22,688 nucleotides of DNA from positions 1-22,688 of the forward strand of contig CBFDCR010000080.1 in the NCBI GenBank assembly GCA_965603365.1, written 5' to 3'. Made by a program: the position numbers and the translations under genes. Origin of the DNA: JAHELQ01 sp965603365. GTDB taxonomy: Bacteria; Acidobacteriota; Aminicenantia; UBA2199. Under the pieces are notes generated by a model that searched no databases, was not told the origin of the DNA, and saw nothing but the letters and a program-made list of their open reading frames with translations. This document shows, in pieces, positions 8,356-15,436 of the stretch (positions are counted from its first letter, which is position 1; the number at the start of each line of letters is the position of its first letter).

Positions 8356-9485
8356 TGGACAACACCTTTGATGCCATTGTAATAGGGGGCGGGGTCATTG
8401 GACTAGCGGCAGCCTTCCATCTGTGTGATAAAGGACTAAAAACAGTGGTGCTGGAAAAAGAGTACCCCGGCAGCGGTTCCACCAACCGATGCATCGGCGG
8501 CATCCGGCAGCAATTTTCCACCGAAGCCTCGATCAAACTCATGCAGGAAAGTATCCGGCAGTTTAAGGAAATGGAGGAGATCTTCGGATTTTCGGTGGAG
8601 TTTTACCAGGGGGGTTACCTGTTCCTGGCCTTTCAACCGGAACATATGGAAGCCTTTAAAAAAAGTTTCAATATTCAAAAAAAATTGGGTTTAGATGTCA
8701 GGATATTATCGGCAGATGAGTGCCGGGATATTGTACCCCAGTTAAATACCGAGGGACTCATCGGCGGCGTCTATTCTCCCGAAGACGGCCAGGCTTACCC
8801 CTTCAAAGTACTGGAAGGCTACATCCGGGAAATCGAAAAAAAAGGATCCGCGCTTCTCACCTATACCGAAGTGACCGACATCATCCTGGAAAACGACAGC
8901 GTTAAAGGGGTCCGGCTCAAGTCCGGGAAAACACTTTTCTCCGATATAGTCTTAAATGCCGCCGGTCCCTGGGCGGCAGAGATAGGCAAAATGGCCGGCG
9001 TCGATCTACCCATCTTCCCGGAAAAGCATGAAGCCTTTATCACCGACCGGCTGGAGCGGATGTTTGACCCAATGCTGGTGGATTATCGACCCGACGGTTG
9101 TTATTTTAACCAGCGGGTCAACGGCCAGGTCATCGGCTGCTACACCCCAAAGCCCAATATCCCCGGAACGGCCATCGACACCTCCCTGGAATTCCTGATC
9201 GAGATGTCGCGGCGCACCGTCCGCCTCATCCCCGAACTGGCCAAAGCCAGGATCATCCGCCAATGGGCCGGTTCCTACTCCAACACCCCCGACCTCAGCC
9301 CCATCATCGACCGTGCCGATGTTAAGGGTTATTATGTCGCCGCCGGCATGTCGGGCCACGGTTTTATGTTTGCCCCCGCCATCGGTAAATACATCAGCGA
9401 CATCATTATAGATAATCGATACCCCTTTGACTGGGATGAATTCAAGCTCAAACGGAATTTTTCCAGAAAAGAATTGCTGAAATAA
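8355..9485 (+). CDS. FAD-dependent amine/amino-acid oxidoreductase (DAO, sarcosine oxidase beta-like)
   Basis: 376 aa. The N-terminal Rossmann motif is VIGGGVIG (9-16) with E34 at the end of beta-2 to hold the FAD ribose. GGIRQQF (48-54), a middle GVYSPEDGQAYPF segment, VLNAAGPWAA and a C-terminal GYYVAAGMSGHGFMFAPAIG segment are typical of the DAO superfamily, especially the sarcosine oxidase beta/dimethylglycine dehydrogenase branch. It would oxidise a secondary amine or amino acid (sarcosine, proline or glycine type); the substrate cannot be fixed by eye. It overlaps the acyl-CoA dehydrogenase by one base. It sits 760 bp upstream of a complete glycine cleavage operon, so making glycine from an N-methyl compound is an attractive but unproven role. 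Confidence 0.85.
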   Translation: MDNTFDAIVIGGGVIGLAAAFHLCDKGLKTVVLEKEYPGSGSTNRCIGGIRQQFSTEASIKLMQESIRQFKEMEEIFGFSVEFYQGGYLFLAFQPEHMEAFKKSFNIQKKLGLDVRILSADECRDIVPQLNTEGLIGGVYSPEDGQAYPFKVLEGYIREIEKKGSALLTYTEVTDIILENDSVKGVRLKSGKTLFSDIVLNAAGPWAAEIGKMAGVDLPIFPEKHEAFITDRLERMFDPMLVDYRPDGCYFNQRVNGQVIGCYTPKPNIPGTAIDTSLEFLIEMSRRTVRLIPELAKARIIRQWAGSYSNTPDLSPIIDRADVKGYYVAAGMSGHGFMFAPAIGKYISDIIIDNRYPFDWDEFKLKRNFSRKELLK

Positions 9486-9494
9486 ACACCCAAG

Positions 9495-9767
9495 ATGAGA
9501 TTTATTATCCTATTATTACGATTTGTTTTCCTGGGACTCATCCTCTACATCCTGTACAAAGTCGTCAAAGGCGAGCCCCTGAAGTTTTCTTTCTTTAAAC
9601 GCAAGAGGCGACCGAAGTCTACCCAAAAACTGGAGGAGATGAAAAAAGACCCGGTGTGCGGCACCTACCTGCCGGAAAGCCAGGCTCTCACCTACAAATA
9701 CCAGGGGGAAACCTACTACTTCTGCTCCCACGACTGCAAACAAAAATTCCAACAACTCCACAAATAG
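9495..9767 (+). CDS. Small membrane-anchored YHS-domain protein
   Basis: 90 aa. Residues 3-22 are a hydrophobic membrane segment, followed by a basic stretch FKRKRRPK (34-41) that should stay cytosolic. Residues 50-88 are a YHS domain: KDPVCGTYL with C55, then YYFCSHDCKQKF with C77 and C81. YHS domains are short metal-binding modules found with metal transporters and metalloenzymes. Single-helix YHS proteins of this kind are uncharacterised; a role in metal sensing or delivery is only a family-level suggestion. It starts 9 bp after the flavoprotein stop and has no good Shine-Dalgarno, so translation probably depends on the upstream gene. It is the last gene of the kinase operon. Confidence 0.8.
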   Translation: MRFIILLLRFVFLGLILYILYKVVKGEPLKFSFFKRKRRPKSTQKLEEMKKDPVCGTYLPESQALTYKYQGETYYFCSHDCKQKFQQLHK

Positions 9768-9856
9768 CCGGCCCCCTCAACAGGCAAAAAGAATTTATCC
9801 GTTCCCTTTCCACGGGGGATTGTACCCATTCCCACGGAGTCTGCCCCCCCTCCTCT

Positions 9857-9897
9857 CTGTCCTTTCCTCTACCGGACAGTGCCTCCTTCTTTTTTTT
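9857..9897 (+). terminator. Weak candidate terminator after the YHS gene
   Basis: CTGTCC (9857-9862) and GGACAG (9874-9879) can form a 6-bp stem with an 11-nt loop; a T-rich run ends at 9897. The T-run begins about 10 nt after the stem, which is far for a classical intrinsic terminator. Confidence 0.3.
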
Positions 9898-9918
9898 ACG
9901 GTTGACAATTTTCCCGTG

Positions 9919-10080
9919 AATTCCCCGATCAATGACTATGAAGATGCAGTCATTGAAGTGAGTTCTATCAAAGAAAAAATTGATTATATCATCACCCGAA
10001 ACATCTCAGATTTCAAACTCAGCCGAGTAGACGCCACCACCCCAACAGAATTTTTACAACTACTCCAAAAGCAAGGTTAA
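9919..10080 (+). pseudogene. 3' remnant of a PIN-domain (VapC-type) gene
   Basis: One open frame ends at 10080. Its last 53 residues match the C-terminal half of PIN-domain ribonucleases: INDYEDAV carries a conserved acidic residue, then DYIITRNISDFKLSRV and TPTEFLQLL. The N-terminal half, with the first conserved aspartate, is missing. Upstream of about 9919 the frame reads low-complexity Leu/Pro/Ser sequence unlike any protein. No antitoxin gene is adjacent. This is best read as the leftover of a toxin-antitoxin locus after deletion; it should have no nuclease activity. Confidence 0.7.
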
Positions 10081-10131
10081 GATACTGCATCGATTACTAA
10101 ATTCAAATATTTGAGACAATTTCATTGATTT

Positions 10132-10160
10132 TTGTGGAGTTGTATGATAATTTATATACT
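10132..10160 (+). promoter_or_regulatory. Probable promoter of the gcv-gly operon
   Basis: TTGTGG (10132-10137), 17 bp, TATACT (10155-10160). The -10 box is the same hexamer as in the kinase promoter. A start near 10167 gives a leader of about 78 nt ending in GGAG before the gcvT ATG. The -35 box is imperfect; TTGATT at 10125 is an alternative but its spacing is 24 bp. Confidence 0.45.
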
Positions 10161-10244
10161 AAATTATGCGATGATCTGAATACCCCAAAACGCAAGGTAC
10201 AAATGACAATGAAACAAGAAAGACAAACGATTTGGAGTAAATAA

Positions 10245-11339
10245 ATGAATAAAACACAGGTCAACCAGGCCCACTACATACTGAAAGGGAAAATGGTCGA
10301 ATTCGCCGGTTGGGACATGCCGGTTCAATACTCGGGAATTAATGCCGAGCATTTGGCTGTAAGAACCAGCGGCGGTATCTTCGACGTCAGTCACATGGGC
10401 GAAATTTTCTTTAGCGGCAAACAGGCACTGGAGGCGGTGCAATACATCTCCTCCAACAACGCCGCCAAACTAATACCCGGAAAAATCCAGTACTCCGCCT
10501 TGCTGCTGGACAACGGTTGTTTTGTCGATGATCTGCTGATCTATATGCTGGCTGAAGACCGTTATATGCTGGTGGTCAATGCCGCTAATATCGAAAAAGA
10601 CTTCAAATATATGCGGCAAAAGGCCGGCCATTTCGATGTGCAAATCGATAACGAAAGCGACCATTACGCCCAGATTGCCATCCAGGGGCCCCTGTCCGAG
10701 AAGCTGCTGTCCCAATTCACGTCTGTCGATTTGAGCCAGATCGGCTATTACCGTTTTACCACCGGAAAGGTGATGGAAATCGATTGTATCATCTCCAGGA
10801 CCGGCTATACCGGCGAAGATGGATTTGAAGTCTATTTCAAGTCCGGCGAGGATGCGGCGGTCAAGATGTTCTTAGAATTCAGCGAAAAGGGCCAAAAATA
10901 CGATATCGTACCCTGCGGCCTGGGCGCCAGGGACACCTTGCGGTTAGAGGCCGGCATGGCCCTGTACGGCAACGATATCGACGACAGCCACACCGTGCTG
11001 GAGGCGGGCCTGGGCTGGATTTTAAAGTTAAAAAAAGGCGATTTTATCGGCCGGGAGGTTTTGCAGCGGCAAAAAGAAGAGGGCATCCAGAGAAAACTGG
11101 TGGGCTTTGAACTCACCGGCAGGGGTATCGGCCGTCACGGTTACCCCGTGTATGTAAATGGCCAGGCAGTTGGCCCCGTGACCAGCGGTACCTTCGCTCC
11201 CTTCTTGAAAAAGCCCATAGGCATGACTTACCTGCCGATCGAAAACACGACAGTGGGGGCCGAGTTTCACATCGGTATCCGCGATAAAACGGTATCCGCC
11301 AGGGTGGTGGAGACCCCCTTTTACAAAAGGGATACGTGA
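10245..11339 (+). CDS. gcvT: Glycine cleavage T protein (aminomethyltransferase)
   Basis: 364 aa, full length. It takes the aminomethyl group held on the lipoyl arm of GcvH, transfers the one-carbon unit to tetrahydrofolate and releases ammonia. EFAGWDMPVQYS (19-30), FDVSHMGE (46-53), the catalytic aspartate in GCFVDDLLIY (D96), SRTGYTGEDGFEVY (184-197) and CGLGARDTLRLEAGMALYG (224-242) are all intact family motifs. The start is supported by GGAG 8 bases upstream. It opens the operon gcvT-gcvH-gcvPA-gcvPB-glyQ-glyS. The fourth component, lipoamide dehydrogenase, is not in this window. Confidence 0.97.
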   Translation: MNKTQVNQAHYILKGKMVEFAGWDMPVQYSGINAEHLAVRTSGGIFDVSHMGEIFFSGKQALEAVQYISSNNAAKLIPGKIQYSALLLDNGCFVDDLLIYMLAEDRYMLVVNAANIEKDFKYMRQKAGHFDVQIDNESDHYAQIAIQGPLSEKLLSQFTSVDLSQIGYYRFTTGKVMEIDCIISRTGYTGEDGFEVYFKSGEDAAVKMFLEFSEKGQKYDIVPCGLGARDTLRLEAGMALYGNDIDDSHTVLEAGLGWILKLKKGDFIGREVLQRQKEEGIQRKLVGFELTGRGIGRHGYPVYVNGQAVGPVTSGTFAPFLKKPIGMTYLPIENTTVGAEFHIGIRDKTVSARVVETPFYKRDT

Positions 11340-11377
11340 TACACGACAAACAATAATGTAACATCAGGAGGGAAAAA

Positions 11378-11770
11378 ATGGATTTAGAAAAATTAAAAGA
11401 GTTTAAATTCAGCAAAGAGCACGAATGGGTCAAATCAGAAGGCGATATTGCCGCCGTTGGTATCAGCGATCATGCCCAGCATGAGCTGGGAGACGTGGTA
11501 TATGTGGAACTGCCGGCGGTGGGAGACTCCTTCAAAAAGGGCGATGCCCTGGGAAATATCGAATCGGTAAAGGCGGTGAGCGACATCTACGCCCCCCTAT
11601 CCGGCGAAGTCACAGCAGTGAACGGAGAGTTAGAAGATCAACCGGAAATCGTCAATCAAGACCCTTACGGTAAAGGCTGGATCGTCAAACTCAAAATGGA
11701 AGACACCGCCGAGTTGGACGATCTCATGAACCATGATGAATATAAAAAGATGATCGAAGCGGAGCAATGA
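11378..11770 (+). CDS. gcvH: Glycine cleavage H protein (lipoyl carrier)
   Basis: 130 aa, normal for GcvH. It shuttles the aminomethyl intermediate between the P, T and L proteins on a lipoyl group. The lipoylated lysine is K65 in NIESVKAVSDIYAPLSGEV. HEWVK (15-19) and the C-terminal DPYGKGWIVKLK (95-106) are conserved. A strong AGGAGGG stands 8 bases before the start, the best ribosome binding site in the operon, in line with the excess of H protein needed. Its stop overlaps the next start. Confidence 0.97.
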   Translation: MDLEKLKEFKFSKEHEWVKSEGDIAAVGISDHAQHELGDVVYVELPAVGDSFKKGDALGNIESVKAVSDIYAPLSGEVTAVNGELEDQPEIVNQDPYGKGWIVKLKMEDTAELDDLMNHDEYKKMIEAEQ

Positions 11771-13119
11771 TGAAATATTTTCCTTTAACCGATACCGCCA
11801 GGAAAGAGATGCTGGACTTTATCGGTGTCAAAGATATTAAAGAGTTATTTGCCGACATTCCCCCGAAAAAGTCCTATTTCCCCTTAGACGATATTCCGGC
11901 CGCCCTCTCGGAGGACAGGCTCATCCACACCTTCAACAAACTGGCAGGCAAGAATCAATACCGGGACTACCTCAGCTTTTTAGGCGGCGGCGCCTATAAC
12001 CACTTCATCCCGGAAGTGGTCAACCACCTGAGCGGCAAAGGAGAACTCTTAACCCCCTACACCCCCTACCAACCGGAGGTCAGCCAGGGAAGCCTGCAGG
12101 CCATGTTCGAATACCAGACCATGATGACCATGCTCACCGGCATGGATGTAGCCAACTCATCGCTCTATGACGGCGGGACTGCCGCTGCCGAGGGCGCCCT
12201 GTTGACAGTCAGAAAATCGAAGAAGAACCGAATCCTGATGGCCGCCAACCTGCACCCCGAATACATCGAAATCATCAACACCTATATTCTAAACCTGGAC
12301 ATCGAGGCGGACCTGGTGGACTACGACCGGCAAACCGGCAAGGTTTTACTGGACGATCTGGAGGCCAAAATAGACGGCCACACCGCCGGTTTCATCTTTC
12401 AATCCCCCAATTTCCTGGGGGTGGTGGAAGAGGCCAAAGAGATTTCGGATCTGGCCCATGAGCGGCAGATATATTCTGTCCAGGCCGTGACCGAGGCCAT
12501 GTCGCTGCCCTTCCTCACCCCGGCTGCAGAAAACGGCGTGGATATCGTTGTAGGCGAAGCCCAGAGTTTCGGACTCCCCTTAGGATTCGGCGGCCCCTAT
12601 CTCGGCTTTATCGCCGCCAGACAGGAGTTCCTGCGGCAGATGCCCGGCCGGCTGGTGGGCCAGACAGCAGACGGTAAAGGAAGACGGGGTTACGTGCTGA
12701 CACTGTCTACCCGCGAGCAGCACATCAAACGGGAAAAGGCCACCTCCAATATTTGTACCAACCAGGCCTGGTGTGCCTTGCGGGCCGCCATCTATATGTC
12801 CACTATGGGCAAACAGGGACTCATGGACATCGCCAGAACCAACCACCTCAATACCGCCTATTTCGTTAGAGAAGCTGCCGGGCTGAAGAATGCGGCGGTC
12901 AAATATACGAAAGACTTCTTCAACGAGGTGGTACTGGAGGTCCGAACGGGCCGTGTCGACGACTTCCAGAAAAAGCTGCAAGGGAAAAAAATCCTGGCGG
13001 GGATTCCCTTAAAGTGGTTTTACCCGAATTTTGAGAATGCCGTCCTGCTCAACTTTACCGAGCTCCACCGAAAAGAGGATATAGACCTCCTGATTCAGGC
13101 TATCGGAGAACGCCAATGA
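11767..13119 (+). CDS. gcvPA: Glycine decarboxylase (P protein) subunit 1
   Basis: 450 aa, the N-terminal half of the split P protein. With GcvPB it forms the PLP enzyme that decarboxylates glycine and loads the remaining aminomethyl group onto GcvH. Motifs include FLGGGAYNHFIPEVV near the N terminus, TPYTPYQPEVSQGSLQAMFE, NSSLYDGGTAAAEG and a C-terminal STREQHIKREKATSNICTNQ block, all typical of GcvPA. The PLP lysine is in the partner subunit. It overlaps gcvH by 4 nt (ATGA); two ATG codons in tandem (11767, 11770) are both possible starts. It overlaps gcvPB by 4 nt, which fits equal production of the two subunits. Confidence 0.96.
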   Translation: MMKYFPLTDTARKEMLDFIGVKDIKELFADIPPKKSYFPLDDIPAALSEDRLIHTFNKLAGKNQYRDYLSFLGGGAYNHFIPEVVNHLSGKGELLTPYTPYQPEVSQGSLQAMFEYQTMMTMLTGMDVANSSLYDGGTAAAEGALLTVRKSKKNRILMAANLHPEYIEIINTYILNLDIEADLVDYDRQTGKVLLDDLEAKIDGHTAGFIFQSPNFLGVVEEAKEISDLAHERQIYSVQAVTEAMSLPFLTPAAENGVDIVVGEAQSFGLPLGFGGPYLGFIAARQEFLRQMPGRLVGQTADGKGRRGYVLTLSTREQHIKREKATSNICTNQAWCALRAAIYMSTMGKQGLMDIARTNHLNTAYFVREAAGLKNAAVKYTKDFFNEVVLEVRTGRVDDFQKKLQGKKILAGIPLKWFYPNFENAVLLNFTELHRKEDIDLLIQAIGERQ

Positions 13120-14564
13120 ACGAACTACCTGATTTAATCTTTAACAAGAGTCGGGAAGGTAAAATCGGCTATTCGTTTTCCGGCTGCGAATTTCCAGACG
13201 ATTTACTGGCCTTAGACCGGTCAAAGCTGCGGGAAGACATAGCGGATTTTCCCCAATTGTCGGAAGTGGAAGTCGTCCGGCACTACACCAACCTGGCCCA
13301 CCTGAACCATTCGGTGGATTCGGGGTTTTATCCTTTAGGCTCCTGCACCATGAAATACAATCCCAAGATCAACGAAAAAATCGCCAACTCCGAATCCCTC
13401 TCCCCCCACCCCTATGCGCCCCACTCCCTGGTGCAGGGCAATCTCGAAATCATCACCACCCTCGAAGAGTGGCTCATTAAAATCACCGGCCTGGCCGGAT
13501 TTACCATGGCGCCCGCCGCCGGCGCCCACGGCGAATTAACCGGCATGATGGTAATTCGAAAATACTTAAGCGCCCAGGGGGACCCCAGGAAAATCGTACT
13601 GATCCCCGATTCCGCCCACGGCACCAACCCGGCCTCTGCCCACTTCGCCGGCTACGAGATTAAAGAGATCCCCTCAAACAGCGGGGGCATCATCGATGGG
13701 AAGACGTTAAAAGAGCATTTAAATGGAGAGGTGGCGGCCCTGATGATGACCAATCCCAATACCCTGGGCATCTTTGAAAAAAATATCGTCGAAATTGCCG
13801 ATATGCTTCACCGCAACGGTTCACTCCTCTACATGGACGGCGCCAACATGAACGCCTTCATGGGTATTGTCAAACCCGGAGACCTGGGAGTAGATGTGCT
13901 GCACCTGAATTTACACAAAACCTTTTCCACTCCCCACGGCGGCGGCGGCCCCGGCTCGGGACCCATCGGCGTGGCACACAACCTGCTGGACTACCTGCCG
14001 GTACCGCTGGTACGAAAAGGGGAGGCGGACTTTCAGGTCACCTATTTTAACGACGAAGGAATCGGTCGAATCAAAAATTTTTACGGCCACTTTCTGGTGA
14101 TGGTGCGGGCATTGGCCTACCTGATGGCTCTGGGCCGGGAAAATTTGCGGCGGGTCGCCGAAGACGCGGTGCTGAATGCCAACTACATTCGCAAAAGCCT
14201 GGAACCCCATCTGGATCTCCCCTATTCCTCCAGGACCCTCCATGAGGTCATATTTTCGGATAAAGGCCTGCCGGTTAAAACCCTCGATATTGCCAAGCGG
14301 CTGCTGGATTACGGCATTCACCCCTTTACCATCTACTTTCCCCTTGTCGTTCACGGCGCCATGATGATCGAACCCACCGAAACCGAGAGCAAAGAGACCA
14401 TCGATCGGTTTATCGGGGCCATGAAAAAAATATTAAAAGAGGCGCAAGAAGATGCCGAATTTGTCCAGGGCGCCCCTTACGGCACACCGGTCAGCCGGCT
14501 CGACGAGGTACAGGCCGCCCGGAAACCCATTTTAAAGTGGCAAAAGGAAGAGGAAGAACATTGA
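13116..14564 (+). CDS. gcvPB: Glycine decarboxylase (P protein) subunit 2, PLP-binding
   Basis: 482 aa, the C-terminal half of the split P protein. It carries the cofactor: K268 in HLNLHKTFSTPHGGGGPGSG forms the PLP Schiff base and the glycine-rich loop follows. Other marks are GFYPLGSCTMKYNPK (70-84), PAAGAHGELTGM (133-144), DSAHGTNPASAHFAGY (165-180) and MIEPTETES (near 416-424). It overlaps gcvPA by ATGA, and its stop overlaps the TTG start of glyQ, so translation of the tRNA synthetase is tied to it. Confidence 0.97.
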   Translation: MNELPDLIFNKSREGKIGYSFSGCEFPDDLLALDRSKLREDIADFPQLSEVEVVRHYTNLAHLNHSVDSGFYPLGSCTMKYNPKINEKIANSESLSPHPYAPHSLVQGNLEIITTLEEWLIKITGLAGFTMAPAAGAHGELTGMMVIRKYLSAQGDPRKIVLIPDSAHGTNPASAHFAGYEIKEIPSNSGGIIDGKTLKEHLNGEVAALMMTNPNTLGIFEKNIVEIADMLHRNGSLLYMDGANMNAFMGIVKPGDLGVDVLHLNLHKTFSTPHGGGGPGSGPIGVAHNLLDYLPVPLVRKGEADFQVTYFNDEGIGRIKNFYGHFLVMVRALAYLMALGRENLRRVAEDAVLNANYIRKSLEPHLDLPYSSRTLHEVIFSDKGLPVKTLDIAKRLLDYGIHPFTIYFPLVVHGAMMIEPTETESKETIDRFIGAMKKILKEAQEDAEFVQGAPYGTPVSRLDEVQAARKPILKWQKEEEEH

Positions 14565-15436
14565 GTTTACAGGATATTATTCTTAAACTGCAAGAATACT
14601 GGGCCGACAACGGCTGCTATATCGCCTCCGGCTACGACACGGAGGTGGGGGCCGGCACCATGACCCCGGATACATTTTTCCGGGTACTGGGCAAAAAACC
14701 CTGGAAAATTGCCTATTGGCAGCCTTCCCGGAGGCCCGACGACGGCAGATATGCCGAAAACCCCAACCGGGTGCAAAAGCACAACCAGTTTCAGGTTATA
14801 CTGAAACCGATCCCCCCCCAGGGCCAGAAATTGTATTTAGACAGCCTCCAATATCTGGGGGTGGATATTCGTAACCACGACATCAAATTCGACGAGGACA
14901 ACTGGGCCTCACCCTCCTTAGGTGCCTGGGGAGTCGGCTGGCAGGTCATGTGCGACGGTCTTGAAATTACCCAGTTCACCTACTTCCAGCAGGCGGGGAG
15001 TATCGAGTTAAACCCCAACTCGCTGGAAATCACCTATGGACTGGAACGGCTGGCCATGTTCCTGGATGCCAAAAGCAACATTTATAACTTAAAATGGGGA
15101 CATCACACCTCCTATGCAGAATTGAGAAAGGAAGAGGAACGACAATTTTCTGTCTACAATTTTGAGTTCGCCGACATCGAATTTCTGCGCAAGGCCTTCA
15201 GCCTCTACCAGGATGAGGGACAGCGATTAATCGAGGCCAACCTCTATCTGCCGGCCTTTGATTATCTCTTGAAGTGTTCCCATACTTTCAACCTGCTGGA
15301 TGCCAGAAAAGCCATAGCCGTGGCCGAAAGAACTGCCCTTATGGCCGCCATGAGAAACCTGGCGGCAGAAATCGCCCAAAAATACACAGAAGACACAGAG
15401 GGAACCCCCTCACAACAAGGACAAAAAAATGCCTGA
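14561..15436 (+). CDS. glyQ: Glycyl-tRNA synthetase alpha subunit
   Basis: 291 aa from TTG 14561. This start gives SLQDIILKLQEYW, matching other GlyQ N termini; it overlaps the gcvPB stop (TTGA), and GGAAGAGGAAG lies just upstream. An in-frame GTG at 14537 would add a basic octapeptide inside gcvPB and is less likely. GlyQ is the catalytic subunit of the alpha2beta2 class II enzyme that activates glycine and charges tRNA-Gly. Conserved blocks: EVGAGTMTPDTFFRVLG, QPSRRPDDGRYAENPNR, EDNWASPSLGAWGVGWQV, QFTYFQQAGSIE, ITYGLERLAMFLD and CSHTFNLLDARKAI. The tail after QKYTED is polar and unconserved. It overlaps glyS by 8 nt. Confidence 0.95.
   Translation: MSLQDIILKLQEYWADNGCYIASGYDTEVGAGTMTPDTFFRVLGKKPWKIAYWQPSRRPDDGRYAENPNRVQKHNQFQVILKPIPPQGQKLYLDSLQYLGVDIRNHDIKFDEDNWASPSLGAWGVGWQVMCDGLEITQFTYFQQAGSIELNPNSLEITYGLERLAMFLDAKSNIYNLKWGHHTSYAELRKEEERQFSVYNFEFADIEFLRKAFSLYQDEGQRLIEANLYLPAFDYLLKCSHTFNLLDARKAIAVAERTALMAAMRNLAAEIAQKYTEDTEGTPSQQGQKNA

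Larger units (their letters stand above)
9768..10244 (+). other. Gap between YHS gene and gcvT
   Basis: This 477-bp stretch holds no intact gene. It contains pyrimidine-rich DNA with a weak hairpin and T-run (9857-9897), the 3' end of a PIN-domain gene (9919-10080), and a probable gcv promoter (10132-10160). I looked for a glycine riboswitch ahead of gcvT and did not see its conserved core. The stretch looks like a deletion scar between two operons. Confidence 0.6.

Noticed and set aside
9820..9918. N-terminal part of the open frame leading into the PIN remnant
   Set aside because: It is low-complexity Pro/Leu/Ser sequence from a pyrimidine-rich stretch without a ribosome binding site. Only the part from about 9919 resembles protein.
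9768..10244. Glycine riboswitch ahead of gcvT
   Set aside because: The conserved aptamer core was not visible by eye on the plus strand; a covariance search would settle it.
14537..14560. GTG start for glyQ
   Set aside because: It would add eight unconserved residues. TTG 14561 overlaps the gcvPB stop, has a purine-rich ribosome site and aligns with other GlyQ N termini.
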